Source: Planococcus chinensis
GTDB taxonomy: Bacteria > Bacillota > Bacilli > Bacillales_A > Planococcaceae
Direction of reading: 5' to 3'
DNA length: 64,000 nt
NCBI RefSeq assembly: GCF_020071995.1
Contig: NZ_JABWTK010000007.1
Span: 124,001 to 188,000, forward strand
Shown one piece after another: positions 8,300 through 21,876 of this stretch (position 1 is its first letter; each line of letters starts with the position of its first letter). Below the pieces are notes generated by a model, which saw nothing but the letters and a program-made list of their open reading frames with translations, made no database searches and had not been told where the DNA came from. A program made the translations under genes and the position numbers.

Positions 8300-8458
8300 T
8301 TAGACAGAAAAACCATCACCCTGTTTGACGGAACGGAAGATCTCTTTCAACTCACTTAGTTCCCGCTCCGCCTCTGCCAGTCGCCGGTGCAGCTGAGCGG
8401 TCATTTTAATCAATTGCTCCATATGCACTTCCAATTGCAATTGCACGTCTTTCGGCAT
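8300..8458 (-). CDS. 52-residue coiled-coil protein, unknown
   Basis: Minus-strand ATG 8458 to TAA 8302-8300 encodes 52 residues. AAAGGAGG with 8-nt spacing precedes it. Residues about 5-45 (VQLQLEVHMEQLIKMTAQL and on to AEAERELSELKEIF) carry heptad-spaced hydrophobics and abundant E/R/K/Q, giving a predicted continuous helix or coiled coil. It sits 26 nt downstream of ssbB on the same strand, probably in the same transcript. No family recognised. Confidence 0.65.
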   Translation of the reverse strand: MPKDVQLQLEVHMEQLIKMTAQLHRRLAEAERELSELKEIFRSVKQGDGFSV

Positions 8459-8484
8459 GACTAAGTGCCTCCTTTTCTAAAGTT

Positions 8485-8895
8485 TTAAACGTTCACGCCT
8501 TCCGTCCCAGGCGGCTGAAAGTCAAAGTCTGCTTCAGACTCGGGCTCCGGCTGCCTGTGGGCGGTTTCTTCTTTTCCTTTTCGCTTGTCGAGAAAACGGA
8601 TTTGATCGCCTACGACTTCGGTGACATAGACACGTGTTCCGTCTTCTTTGTCGTAATGCCGGGAATGCAGCCGTCCAGTGACTGCAACAAGCGAGCCTTT
8701 CGTGCAATACTTGGAAACATTGTGGGCAGGCCTGCCCCATGTTGAACACAGCACAAAGTCTGTTTCCACTTCCCCTTTCTGGTTTTTGTAGTTCCGGGAC
8801 ACCGCGACGATGAATGAAGTATGTATGCGGCCTTCATTCATTACGCGCATGGCCGGGTCTTTCGTTAAACGTCCTACAATTCCGACCTGGTTCAT
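8485..8895 (-). CDS. ssbB: Single-stranded DNA-binding protein
   Basis: 136 residues with an N-terminal OB fold (MNQVGIVGRLTKDP to VVGDQIRFLDKR, about 1-105) that binds ssDNA as a tetramer. The tail is short (about 30 residues, Glu/Pro-rich) and lacks the canonical C-terminal DDDLPF tip of replication SSB, which matches the SsbB type used in competence. Genome position next to ywpF and ywqA is also that of B. subtilis ssbB. CAAAGGAGGTGA lies right before the ATG. AT-box motifs resembling ComK sites lie upstream. An accessory role rather than chromosomal replication is inferred. Confidence 0.9.
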   Translation of the reverse strand: MNQVGIVGRLTKDPAMRVMNEGRIHTSFIVAVSRNYKNQKGEVETDFVLCSTWGRPAHNVSKYCTKGSLVAVTGRLHSRHYDKEDGTRVYVTEVVGDQIRFLDKRKGKEETAHRQPEPESEADFDFQPPGTEGVNV

Positions 8896-8957
8896 TTACT
8901 CACCTCCTTTGGAATACCAACAGCATACTAAGTAAAGCGAATATTGCGCAAAATACC

Positions 8958-9000
8958 AAAAATAACATTTGGCCCCTTTCGGCTCTTAAAATTTAATTTT
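8958..9000 (-). promoter_or_regulatory. Candidate ComK-type AT-boxes upstream of ssbB
   Basis: One exact AAAA-N5-TTTT box (8988-9000) and a second box with one mismatch (8959-8971), separated by 16 nt, lie about 20-60 nt upstream of a possible promoter (TTGCGC, 18 nt, TATGCT). The inter-box spacing differs from the usual 8, 18 or 31 nt. Confidence 0.35.
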
Positions 9001-9177
9001 TGACGGGATTGCAAAATTTTTTTATGCTGATTATTTATCATATTCAATGGATTTCCCGCCTTTTGTCCCTTATTGCAGAAAATGGATTTTCGCATAAATG
9101 CTGATTATTTTTTGCATCTAAGCTCAATAATAATGGCTATGATATACTGGAAAAAAGTGATGTTTGGAGGGACTTAC

Positions 9178-9618
9178 GTGAAGACATTTAAAATGCTGTC
9201 GGTTGGAGTCGTAGTAGACAATGAACTGATTACCTATCCATTGAAAGACGGCATCATCATCAACCAGGAGAACAGCCACCGTTCCTGGGTATTGGAGATG
9301 CTGATGGATCTCGAGTATCAGGAAACTTTTCAGAAGATGATGAACAGTGGGGAGATATACGATGTGAAGGTAGTCATTTCCTATCCGGAGAACGAACCTG
9401 CTCCTTTTGAAGTAGCCATTTACGGTGTTAAAGTAATTGGCGACCAGATTTCCGTACTGATGAAAGGAACCTTAAAACGGGCTCGCCGCGAATATGCAGA
9501 AACGTTATTGTCCGAGCTGCTTGAAGACGGGCTTGAAGGCGATCAGCTGCTGGAACGCTTTGAACAAGATATGCGCACGAGACCTGCGCTGCGAAAAGAC
9601 GAAGCCAAATCTTCATAA
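9178..9618 (+). CDS. ywpF: YwpF-like protein, GTG start
   Basis: 146 residues. The pattern MKTFKxLSVGVVxDNELxxYPLKDGIIIN followed by a central PFEVAIYGVKVIGDQISVLM block fits the YwpF-like family of Bacillales (function unknown). GGAGG at 9166-9170 with a 7-nt spacer points to GTG 9178; upstream in-frame ATGs lack a ribosome binding site. Divergent from ssbB, convergent with fabZ, as in the B. subtilis ywpF locus. Soluble, with an acidic helical C-terminus of about 45 residues. Confidence 0.8.
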   Translation: MKTFKMLSVGVVVDNELITYPLKDGIIINQENSHRSWVLEMLMDLEYQETFQKMMNSGEIYDVKVVISYPENEPAPFEVAIYGVKVIGDQISVLMKGTLKRARREYAETLLSELLEDGLEGDQLLERFEQDMRTRPALRKDEAKSS

Positions 9619-9664
9619 AAAAAGAGTCTGGCCGGAGTGATTTTACTCCGGCCAGACTCTTTTT
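9619..9664. terminator. Bidirectional terminator ywpF/fabZ
   Basis: AAAGAGTCTGGCCGGAGT pairs perfectly with ACTCCGGCCAGACTCTTT around a 6-nt loop. A-run before and T-run after, so it works on both strands for the convergent genes. Confidence 0.9.
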
Positions 9665-9675
9665 ACGTACGCTTT

Positions 9676-10119
9676 TTATTTCTCTTCGCTTGCAACAGGC
9701 CCCAATGCAAAAAGAATGTCGCATTCGCAGACAAGTTCGCCGTCCACTGTGGCAATCGCATGCCCTTTGCCCATCGAGCCTCGAAGTCTTGTCAATTCCA
9801 CTTCCAGACGCAGCTGGTCGCCTGGAACCACTTGGCGTTTAAAACGGCAATTATCGATGCCGGTGAAAAATGCCAGACGTCCTTTGTTGGCTTCCATCTG
9901 CAGAACTGCTGCTGCGCCTACTTGTGCCAGCGCTTCAACAATCAATACACCCGGCATAACCGGGTAACCCGGAAAATGGCCATTGAAAAAGTCTTCATTT
10001 GCGGTTACATTTTTTAACCCTACCGCTTTTTTTCCTGCTTCCATCTCCAGAATCCGATCAACCATCAGAAATGGATAACGGTGCGGCAAAATTGCCTGAA
10101 TTTGTTCAACTGTCAACAT
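9676..10119 (-). CDS. fabZ: 3-hydroxyacyl-[acyl-carrier-protein] dehydratase FabZ
   Basis: 147-residue hot-dog-fold enzyme that dehydrates (3R)-hydroxyacyl-ACP to trans-2-enoyl-ACP in the fatty acid elongation cycle in the cytoplasm. The catalytic motif [20 protein letters not shown] carries the His and Glu. The N-terminus [13 protein letters not shown] is characteristic. Normal length. The position downstream of mbl matches B. subtilis ywpB (fabZ). A DUF-type membrane gene precedes it on the same strand with a 33-nt gap. Confidence 0.96.
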   Translation of the reverse strand: MLTVEQIQAILPHRYPFLMVDRILEMEAGKKAVGLKNVTANEDFFNGHFPGYPVMPGVLIVEALAQVGAAAVLQMEANKGRLAFFTGIDNCRFKRQVVPGDQLRLEVELTRLRGSMGKGHAIATVDGELVCECDILFALGPVASEEK

Positions 10120-10152
10120 CGTATCAACCCCTCATTAAAATAAAGATTTGAG

Positions 10153-10419
10153 CTATTTCTTTCCGCTCATAATATCAAAAATGTGCTGCCAGGTTTCCCA
10201 TTTTAGCGCGTCAGCCGGTTCACCGTCTCCAATGACGCCGTACCCGACCATTACTCCTAAAACCATTGCCAAGGCAATAAGCGCAATTACAATAAGAATC
10301 CGAAGCCAAATGGGAAACAGGCGAATCTGTACCCAGCCATCTTTTTTCGGTTCCGCTTTCTTAACAGACTCTTTTTTAGCCTGTTGACGAAAATTCAATT
10401 TCTTTTTTGTATCAACCAT
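10153..10419 (-). CDS. EpuA-like small membrane protein
   Basis: 88 residues: a lysine-rich cytoplasmic N-terminus (about 1-35), then RLFPIWLRILIVI and a single transmembrane helix (about 40-65), then GVMVGYGVIGDG and a short extracytoplasmic tail containing TWQHIFDIM. This matches the EpuA family (often mislabelled as RNA polymerase beta subunit). An in-frame TTG at 10431 is glued to GGAAAGG, whereas ATG 10419 has a 12-nt spacing and is preferred. Function unknown; the family usually sits near mreB-like genes. Confidence 0.75.
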   Translation of the reverse strand: MVDTKKKLNFRQQAKKESVKKAEPKKDGWVQIRLFPIWLRILIVIALIALAMVLGVMVGYGVIGDGEPADALKWETWQHIFDIMSGKK

Positions 10420-10449
10420 TCGTTCAGTCAACCTTTCCGTTTATCCCGC

Positions 10450-10570
10450 TTTAACGGTCATTAAGTCTCCCACTTCTTTAAGTGGAAGATCAACTGACCG
10501 CTCGAGCACGATTAGTTCAACCAGCACTTAGTGGGGATGAAAACTCTCATTGGGCAAAATTTCTCTTCAG
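10450..10570. mobile_element. Structured element resembling an IS200/IS605 (tnpB) end
   Basis: A compact structured segment with an outer stem CGGTCA (10455-10460)/TGACCG (10495-10500) enclosing the hairpin CCACTT-CTTT-AAGTGG (10470-10485). GCTCGAGC follows, then a CACTTAGTGGGGATGA...TCATTGGGC block. The last block resembles, from memory, the right-end sequences of tnpB-type elements in Bacillales. No transposase reading frame is left. It may be a solo end, a MITE or a relic. Confidence 0.4.
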
Positions 10571-10699
10571 GTACGATGCTCCTTGAAGCAAGGTATTATC
10601 CTCGTAAATTAATCACTGTATTGAGTGTACCTATATCAGCATTAAATGTCATTATACTAAATAATTTTCTTCATGACACTTGCCCGGCATATTAACGGA

Positions 10700-11755
10700 T
10701 CAATCCGCGGTGATTTTTTTTGAAGTGCCGAATGATAAGTGAAAGCTCTTGAAAAATCCTCTCTTATAAGCGGAAAGCCGGTCCATATTGTCCAAAAGAA
10801 TGCCGGTGCCGACCGCAACTGTATTCATCGGGTCTACTGCAATGGCAACGGGAACTTCCAATTGTTCCGCAAGCAGCTTGTCCATGCCCTGGAGCATTGC
10901 GCCTCCGCCTGCCAAGACAATGCCGCGGTCGATAATATCCGCTGACAGTTCAGGCGGTGTATTTTCCAATACGTTTTTCGCAGCCTGTACAATCATTTGG
11001 ACCGGTTCTTTCAATGCCTTTTCAACTTCACTTGAATTGATGGTAATGACGCGTGGAAACCCTGTCGCCATGTCCCGTCCGCGCACTTCCATTTTTTCAT
11101 TGCGGCTATCGGCTAAAACAGAGCCGACCTGAATTTTAATGTTTTCCGCCGTGATTTCGCCGATTAATAATTTATAGTGCTGTTTGACGTAATGCATAAT
11201 TTCGCGGTCGAAAACATCTCCTGCGACTTTGACGGATTGGCTTGAAACGATGTCGCCTAATGACAAAACGGCAATATCCGAAGTGCCTCCGCCGATATCA
11301 ATGACCATATTGCCGACCGGCTGGTAAATATCCATTCCCGCCCCGATTGCTGCCACTTTTGGTTCCACTTCCATAAAGACTTTTTTGGCGCCTGATTTTT
11401 CAGCCGCTTCACGGATGGCTTCTTGCTCCACACTTGTGATGTTTGATGGATAACAAATCAGTATACGCGGCTTTGTCATAAAGCCTTTTACTTTAAGACG
11501 CTCTAAAAAATATTTAAGCATAATTTCCGTAACATCAAAATCGGCTATTACCCCATTTTTCAACGGACGAATGACATCAATATGATCCGGAGTGCGGCCC
11601 ATCATTTTTCGGGCTTCCTCTCCCACCGCTACAACGGCATTAGCTTTACGATCTATTGCTACTACGGAAGGTTCGTTCAAAACGATTCCTTGCCCTTTTA
11701 TATGGATAAGAACATTTGCTGTCCCGAGGTCGATTCCAATATCTTTTGAAAACAT
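10700..11755 (-). CDS. mbl: Rod shape-determining protein Mbl (MreB family)
   Basis: 351-residue actin-like ATPase that forms membrane-associated filaments guiding lateral wall synthesis. Phosphate-1 loop GIDLGTANVLIH, phosphate-2 region NMVIDIGGGTSDIAVLS and adenosine motif GIVLAGGGAMLQGMD are all present. Closest in character to Mbl (KPRILICYPSNITSVEQ, AEKSGAKKVFMEVEPK), and the position between murAA and fabZ is that of mbl. GGAGG with an 11-nt spacer favours ATG 11755 over the GTG at 11773. In spore formers spoIIID usually lies just upstream, but here murAA follows directly. Confidence 0.93.
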   Translation of the reverse strand: MFSKDIGIDLGTANVLIHIKGQGIVLNEPSVVAIDRKANAVVAVGEEARKMMGRTPDHIDVIRPLKNGVIADFDVTEIMLKYFLERLKVKGFMTKPRILICYPSNITSVEQEAIREAAEKSGAKKVFMEVEPKVAAIGAGMDIYQPVGNMVIDIGGGTSDIAVLSLGDIVSSQSVKVAGDVFDREIMHYVKQHYKLLIGEITAENIKIQVGSVLADSRNEKMEVRGRDMATGFPRVITINSSEVEKALKEPVQMIVQAAKNVLENTPPELSADIIDRGIVLAGGGAMLQGMDKLLAEQLEVPVAIAVDPMNTVAVGTGILLDNMDRLSAYKRGFFKSFHLSFGTSKKITAD

Positions 11756-11909
11756 CTGTTTGCTTCCCTCCACTTTGTATCCACTATCTATTAGATTTTG
11801 AAAAAAGCTTTCTTAACTGAATATTTTAACATAGCAATAAAAGAAAAAGAGTTTTCCTTCTGAAAAGATAAGGCCGAGTTCCTGAAAATCTTTGCCTATT
11901 TCCAGTAAA

Positions 11910-11942
11910 TGAAAAAGTCTGCCAGCCCTAGGCTGACAGACT
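11910..11942 (-). terminator. Terminator after murAA
   Basis: Minus strand AGTCTGTCAGCC, TAG loop, GGCTGGCAGACT, then TTTTTC. Lies 15 nt past the murAA stop. Confidence 0.85.
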
Positions 11943-11956
11943 CGGAATAAACAGTA

Positions 11957-13255
11957 TTAGACCATTTGCTCTTGTTTAGCTTCTGTTTCTGTGTTGCTCA
12001 CTCGTTCGATATCTGCGCCTAATGCAGCCAACTTCTTATGGAAATTAACATAGCCGCGATCCAAATGATACAGCTTGTTGACCCGTGTGACACCTTCAGC
12101 CACTAAACCAGCCAGAATCAACGCTGCAGCTGCTCTTAAGTCTGTTGCTGCCACTTCTGCGCCCTGAAGCTTAGAAGGGCCTTCCATGATCACTGAGCGT
12201 CCTTCGATTTTAACGGAAGCGTTCATGCGACGGAATTCTTCAACGTGCATGAAACGATTTTCAAATACAGTTTCAGTCAAAATCCCGTTCCCTTTAGCCA
12301 TCAACATCAATGTCATCATCTGAGATTGCATGTCTGTCGGGAATCCTGGGTGCGGCATTGTCTTAATGTCGATTGAACGAAGCGGGCGCGTCGCACGGAT
12401 GCGAAGGCCTTCTTCTGTCTCCTGGACATCAACGCCCATTTCACCCATTTTGGAAATCAAAGCAGACATATGTTCAGGAACAGCGTTTTCAATGATAACA
12501 TCGCCTTCTGTAATTGCTGCTGCTACCATAAATGTCCCCGCTTCTACACGGTCCGGAATGATGTAATGTTCTGCGCCGTTCAATTCTTTAACGCCTTCAA
12601 CACGAAGCGTATCTGTCCCTGCGCCAATAACGCGGCCGCCCATTTCATTGATGTAGTTTGCCAAATCAACGATTTCCGGTTCTTTTGCTGCGTTCTCGAT
12701 CACTGTTACGCCATCAGCAAGCGCTGCTGCTGTCATAATGTTTTCGGTTGCTCCGACACTTGGGAAATCCAAATAGATTTTTGCGCCGCGCAGACGGCCA
12801 TTAACAGCCGCTTCCACAAAACCATTGCCGAATGTGATTTGAGCGCCCATCGCTTCAAAGCCTTTTAAATGCAATTCTATCGGACGTGAGCCAATCGCAC
12901 ATCCTCCTGGCAAAGCAACACGAGCGAATCCATTACGTGCAAGCAACGGCCCCATTACCAAAATCGATGCGCGCATTTTTCTGACGTATTCAAACTGCGC
13001 TTCGCTTGATAATGTCTGTGATGAATCAATCACCATTTCATTTTTTTCCGGGAAGTATTCAACCGTAGCATTTAAGCTCTTCAGTACTTCTTGAATCGTA
13101 TACACATCCGCCAAGTTAGGTACTTCTTTGATAATGCTTTTTCCGTTTGAAGCTAGAAGTGATCCGGCAAGAACGGGTAATACCGCATTCTTAGCCCCTT
13201 CTACACGAACTTTCCCTTTTAATTTTTGGCCGCCTCTTACAATAATCTGATCCAC
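11957..13255 (-). CDS. murAA: UDP-GlcNAc 1-carboxyvinyltransferase MurAA
   Basis: 432 residues. Transfers enolpyruvate from PEP to UDP-GlcNAc, the first committed step of peptidoglycan synthesis in the cytoplasm, and is the target of fosfomycin. The catalytic cysteine is in [38 protein letters not shown] and [14 protein letters not shown] are family signatures. Start GTG 13255 is set 8 nt after GGAGG; ATG 13270 would overlap the ribosome binding site. One of two MurA paralogues in the window (see murAB). Synteny with mbl and the atp operon marks this copy as the MurAA type, which is usually the essential one. Confidence 0.95.
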   Translation of the reverse strand: MDQIIVRGGQKLKGKVRVEGAKNAVLPVLAGSLLASNGKSIIKEVPNLADVYTIQEVLKSLNATVEYFPEKNEMVIDSSQTLSSEAQFEYVRKMRASILVMGPLLARNGFARVALPGGCAIGSRPIELHLKGFEAMGAQITFGNGFVEAAVNGRLRGAKIYLDFPSVGATENIMTAAALADGVTVIENAAKEPEIVDLANYINEMGGRVIGAGTDTLRVEGVKELNGAEHYIIPDRVEAGTFMVAAAITEGDVIIENAVPEHMSALISKMGEMGVDVQETEEGLRIRATRPLRSIDIKTMPHPGFPTDMQSQMMTLMLMAKGNGILTETVFENRFMHVEEFRRMNASVKIEGRSVIMEGPSKLQGAEVAATDLRAAAALILAGLVAEGVTRVNKLYHLDRGYVNFHKKLAALGADIERVSNTETEAKQEQMV

Positions 13256-13344
13256 TGATATGCCCTCCATCTATTAAGTATTCATCTATATGTAAATTCA
13301 AAATTTAAAGTCCAATGTCATAAATTAGAAACAAAACCTTTTCT

Positions 13345-13373
13345 ATAATACCTGTTTTATACTAATATAACAA
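13345..13373 (-). promoter_or_regulatory. Sigma-A promoter of murAA
   Basis: On the minus strand TTGTTA (13373-13368), 17-nt spacer, TATTAT (13350-13345), about 90 nt upstream of the GTG start. Confidence 0.6.
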
Positions 13374-13694
13374 GTATTTATGCCATCTTTCCTCCTTTTA
13401 ATTCTTTGTACTGTTATATCTTTCGAAAGAACTTCACATTTTATGTCCGTAGGTCCTATATTTTAAGTACATTAGACCTGCCCATATGTATGTATAATTA
13501 TATATTACATTTAGATTACAGTGCATGTTTTTCCCTTTTTATTTGCACCTAAACATACATTTCCCATTTTATTTCCCGGGAAATAAGAAATTCGGATGTA
13601 TGCATTTTCGTTTAAATAGGTTTAAAGACTCTGCAGATTTGGTGCTGACCTGAAATGTCCTCTCCTTTATTCCTGCCTAATTTTTCTTTAAGGA
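13374..13694. other. AT-rich gene-free stretch between murAA and ywzB
   Basis: About 320 nt, very AT-rich, with stop codons in every frame and no usable ribosome binding site. A weak inverted repeat GTAGGTC/GACCTGC lies near 13450-13490. No known RNA or repeat recognised; it may hold additional promoters. Confidence 0.4.
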
Positions 13695-13696
13695 GG

Positions 13697-13756
13697 CAAA
13701 AAAATTTGCTCTTTTGCCATATGGGCGATAATCGCCTTCATGGCAAAGGAGCAAAT
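13697..13756 (-). terminator. Terminator after ywzB
   Basis: Minus strand ATTTGCTC-TTTGCCAT ... ATGGCAAA-GAGCAAAT then TTTTTT, with a nested GGCGAT-ATCGCC hairpin in the loop. Begins at the ywzB stop codon. Confidence 0.85.
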
Positions 13757-13989
13757 CAAAATAAATACGGCAACTGTCTGGACCATGAAGAAATATTCAA
13801 GAAGAAGGTGGATACCGCTGTCCCAATGGCGATGCTTAAGAAAATGTACAATATTTGTGCTTGAAGTACATGTTGTTTGCGAATCCATTTTTCGAACATT
13901 ACGGCGCGCAGCGCATAAAATGCAACTCCGGTAAAGAAAATGTGGCTGATTATTGAGATTAACGCTGTTTGTCCGATCATTGCTTCCAT
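13756..13989 (-). CDS. ywzB: DUF1146 membrane protein YwzB
   Basis: 77 residues with two transmembrane helices (about 8-30 and 45-65). The ending IGTAVSTFFLNISSWSRQLPYLF matches the DUF1146 family found downstream of the F-ATPase operon in Bacillales. GGAGGAATCTGC precedes the ATG. It lies after atpC in the same orientation, separated by a terminator and repeat-rich spacer. Function unknown. Confidence 0.85.
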   Translation of the reverse strand: MEAMIGQTALISIISHIFFTGVAFYALRAVMFEKWIRKQHVLQAQILYIFLSIAIGTAVSTFFLNISSWSRQLPYLF

Positions 13990-14013
13990 GCAGATTCCTC
14001 CTTATTAATAAAG

Positions 14014-14060
14014 TAAAAAGAGCGGACAAAAGTCAACTGCCCTTCTGCCCGCTCTTTAAA
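14014..14060 (-). terminator. Terminator between atpC and ywzB
   Basis: Minus strand AAAGAGCGG, about 23-nt loop, CCGCTCTTT followed by TTAC. The long loop lowers certainty. Confidence 0.55.
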
Positions 14061-14072
14061 TTTAAAATTAGT

Positions 14073-14106
14073 GTCTAGCTCAGTGCCCAGATTCGACGGG
14101 CGCTTG
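14073..14106. repeat. Diverged copy of the GCGCCGG-GGGGCTAGGCG interspersed repeat
   Basis: TCTAGCTC...GCCCAG...CGACGGGCGCTTGCG resembles the reverse complement of the segments at 16328-16360 and 32483-32515. It lies in the spacer downstream of atpC. Confidence 0.4.
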
Positions 14107-14211
14107 CGCTTTTCTTTGTCCAGACTCCAACGGTCAACCTCTCGGCCTTAAGCTGCCCTTCCTATGCGGCAAAAAGCGCCGCTTCGGAAGTTCATCAAAG
14201 ACCTAATGCTC

Positions 14212-14270
14212 CTGCATCGCTGCGCTAGCTTCGTCGCAAAGATATGGACCAAATCAATTTGGTCCATATC
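14212..14270. repeat. GC-rich lead-in plus long perfect palindrome
   Basis: The lead-in GCATCGCTGCGCTAGCTTCG (14213-14232) and CGCAAA are followed by a palindrome with 14-nt perfect arms, GATATGGACCAAAT (14241-14254) and ATTTGGTCCATATC (14257-14270). The same lead-in followed by a different perfect palindrome occurs at 52382-52443. No T-run follows, so it is not a standard terminator. Confidence 0.65.
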
Positions 14271-14309
14271 TTGTCTGCCGGAGCTGAACGGCCCTTTTCG
14301 CTTTTCTTG

Positions 14310-16317
<2,008 letters not shown>

Positions 16318-16327
16318 AAGTGATTTC

Positions 16328-16360
16328 TTAGCGCCGGCGCGTCCAGGGGCTAGGCGGAGC
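16328..16360. repeat. GCGCCGG-GGGGCTAGGCG interspersed repeat, copy 1
   Basis: A 33-nt segment closely matching 32483-32515. In both places it follows, at different distances, a MITE-like element. Confidence 0.6.
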
Positions 16361-16458
16361 TAGAAGACGAGTGTTCTTCTCGGCTTCTAGCAGGAGCCCT
16401 GCCCAAAGCGTCCGAAGCGTTGGGTAAAAAGACAATTCAATGATTAAACTAATAAAAA

Positions 16459-17328
<870 letters not shown>

Positions 17329-17361
17329 TTATTATTTTTTCTTCTATTTCGAACGAAGTTC

Positions 17362-18891
<1,530 letters not shown>

Positions 18892-18898
18892 TCATAAA

Positions 18899-19429
18899 TT
18901 AACCGATTAGTTGACGCTGCAAACGCTCCAATTTGGAAGAAATGCTGCTGTCATAAATGCGGTTTCCGATTTGAAGACGCAATCCGCCAATTAGGGAAGG
19001 ATCGATAATGTTTTCAATTCGCAAAGATTGTTTGCCGATTTTCTTGGCAAATGTTGAAGAAATGGATGCACGCTCTTCTTCAGTCAACGGACTTACCGAA
19101 TACACTTTTGCATCTTCAATTCCTTTGGCTTCATTGGTTAAGGAAATATATTGGTCTACTACATCTGCCACTTCTTCCAAGCGTCTGCGTTCTGCCAGCA
19201 ACTGCAATGTGTTGACGACATACTCATTTCCTTGGGCAAATAGTTCAGAAATAGCATTTTTTCTTTTTTCTGCAGATAATTTAGGCGAACCTAAAAGGTT
19301 CAGCAAAACCGGGTTATCCACAAACACTTTTTTGACTTCACGCAAATCCGCTTCCACTTCTTCTGAAGCATCATGCTTGTTTGCAATTTGGAACAAAGCT
19401 AGTGCATAACGTTCTGAAGCTTGGCTCAT
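18899..19429 (-). CDS. atpH: F1F0 ATP synthase delta subunit
   Basis: 176 residues, linking F1 to the peripheral stalk. The N-terminal six-helix domain begins MSQASERYALALFQIANKH; the C-terminal signature is IENIIDPSLIGGLRLQIGNRIYDSSI. Its ATG overlaps the atpF stop by 4 nt, so translation is coupled. Confidence 0.96.
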   Translation of the reverse strand: MSQASERYALALFQIANKHDASEEVEADLREVKKVFVDNPVLLNLLGSPKLSAEKRKNAISELFAQGNEYVVNTLQLLAERRRLEEVADVVDQYISLTNEAKGIEDAKVYSVSPLTEEERASISSTFAKKIGKQSLRIENIIDPSLIGGLRLQIGNRIYDSSISSKLERLQRQLIG

Positions 19430-19947
19430 TGTATGTCGCCTGCCTTCGCAATCGTTTCGTTAATCAACTGACGGTTGTCTTCTTCGCTGATTTCTTTGTT
19501 CAGTACTTTAGATGCTGCAAGCATAGACAATGCGACAACTTCTTCGCGTACTGCTGCTACAGCTTTTTCCCGCTCGTTCGCGATTTCCTGGACTGCCGAA
19601 TCTTTCATGCGGCTAGCTTCAGTACGCGCTGTCGCGATAATATCCTGACGCGAAACTTCGCCTTGTTTTTTGGCAGTTTCTACGATTTCCTGCGCTTGAG
19701 TACGCGCTTCTTTCAATAAGCTGCGCTGTTCTTCAAGCAATTTCTGCGATTCCTGACGGCTGTTTTCAGCTGTTTCGATTTCGCTTGCGATCAAGTCTTC
19801 ACGCTGTTGCATTACGCCCATTAAAGGACCCCATGCGAATTTTTTCAATAGCAACATCAATAGAATGAAAATAACGAGTGTTGCTAAGATATCTCCGGTG
19901 TTTAAAAATTCCCCGGTTGCACCGAGTACGAGGTGATCAAAAAACAC
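19426..19947 (-). CDS. atpF: F1F0 ATP synthase subunit b
   Basis: 173 residues: one N-terminal membrane helix (about 18-38, ILATLVIFILLMLLL) followed by a long charged coiled coil that forms the peripheral stalk. GTG start at 19947 preceded by GAAGGGAGTG. The conserved KKFAWGPLMGVMQQRE segment after the helix is typical for Firmicutes. Confidence 0.96.
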   Translation of the reverse strand: MFFDHLVLGATGEFLNTGDILATLVIFILLMLLLKKFAWGPLMGVMQQREDLIASEIETAENSRQESQKLLEEQRSLLKEARTQAQEIVETAKKQGEVSRQDIIATARTEASRMKDSAVQEIANEREKAVAAVREEVVALSMLAASKVLNKEISEEDNRQLINETIAKAGDIQ

Positions 19948-20111
19948 GATTGTTTCACTCCCTTCAAGAGCCTAAAATTCAGTTTCTTCTATAGTAAGAT
20001 CTTTTTATGCAAAAGAATGGTTTTCCAAAATCAAAGGGTCATACAAACATAAATGGCGAAAATTATGCCGAAGCATTCCCGCCATTCTGTTTAATGTATG
20101 AGAAGTACAGA

Positions 20112-20351
<240 letters not shown>

Positions 20352-20395
20352 TCAGGATAATTGTTTTTTTTTTGCTCAAGACGAGCAATTTATAC

Positions 20396-21130
<735 letters not shown>

Positions 21131-21133
21131 TTA

Positions 21134-21505
21134 TTAATGGTGTTTCACATGATAAACAATCCGCTCTGCCAACAACAGAACATACGGGATCATTAATCCA
21201 ATTACCGTACTGACCAAGTGAATGTACTCAGCGAAAAGAATGGCTATCGCCACTGCTGCAACACCTGATGCAAACCGTAATGCCGTTCCTAGAGAACGAA
21301 CCTTCGAGCCTTCTGCCACCGCCCGGTCAAATCCTTCCATCCGCCGAACCAGAATCCACATATTGTAAATGCCGAACAGGGAACCGATAATCAGACCTGC
21401 GAAAACTTCTTGATAAGAGGTAAACCCCCAACCAATAGCGAATGCTGCCAGGATGAAGTACATCATCTTTTTAAGTCTTGTATAAATTCCCCTAAGTCCA
21501 TCCAT
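21134..21505 (-). CDS. atpI: ATP synthase protein I
   Basis: 123 residues with four hydrophobic segments (about 12-30, 33-50, 72-90, 95-113). AtpI proteins act as chaperones for c-ring assembly or as associated ion transporters. Position directly before atpB and the charged segment VRRMEGFDRAVAEGSKV after the second helix support the call. Confidence 0.85.
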   Translation of the reverse strand: MDGLRGIYTRLKKMMYFILAAFAIGWGFTSYQEVFAGLIIGSLFGIYNMWILVRRMEGFDRAVAEGSKVRSLGTALRFASGVAAVAIAILFAEYIHLVSTVIGLMIPYVLLLAERIVYHVKHH

Positions 21506-21508
21506 TTT

Positions 21509-21730
21509 TTACGGGTCTCCTGAATCGAATTTTCGAATAGTTTGAAGCATCGCCCATATGCCGATGGCTAATCCAGCAAATAGGCCGATGATCAAGAAGA
21601 GCGGCGCGGTTCCGAATCGTTCATCGAGCCACATACCTGTGAAAAGACCGATGAGCACGGACCCGACAAGTTGCGAGAGGATGGAACTGTAAAGAACCAT
21701 CGCTTGTAAGGGACTTTTTGTTGGGCGCAT
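21509..21730 (-). CDS. atpZ: AtpZ/AtpI-family membrane protein
   Basis: 73 residues with two membrane helices (about 13-33 and 45-63) and the glycine-rich GSVLIGLFTGMWLDERFGTAPLF of the AtpZ family, small proteins found at the head of F-ATPase operons and proposed to work with AtpI in magnesium/calcium transport or assembly. CGAGGGG lies 7 nt before ATG 21730; the upstream ATG at 21763 has a weaker site. Three nt separate it from atpI. Confidence 0.8.
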   Translation of the reverse strand: MRPTKSPLQAMVLYSSILSQLVGSVLIGLFTGMWLDERFGTAPLFLIIGLFAGLAIGIWAMLQTIRKFDSGDP

Positions 21731-21847
21731 GATAAACCCCTCGAGTTTCGTTTGATTTGACATTTAACCCTTGAAAAGAGCAGTCGCATCAGGCTTTCAG
21801 AACAACATCTTCTATGTATGAAAACCTTCTCATGCATACCCTTTGTA

Positions 21848-21876
21848 AGCATACAATAGGGGTAAAATCATGTCAA
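21848..21876 (-). promoter_or_regulatory. Sigma-A promoter of the atp operon
   Basis: Minus strand TTGACA (21876-21871), 17-nt spacer, TATGCT (21853-21848). The -35 is perfect. About 118 nt upstream of atpZ. Confidence 0.85.
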
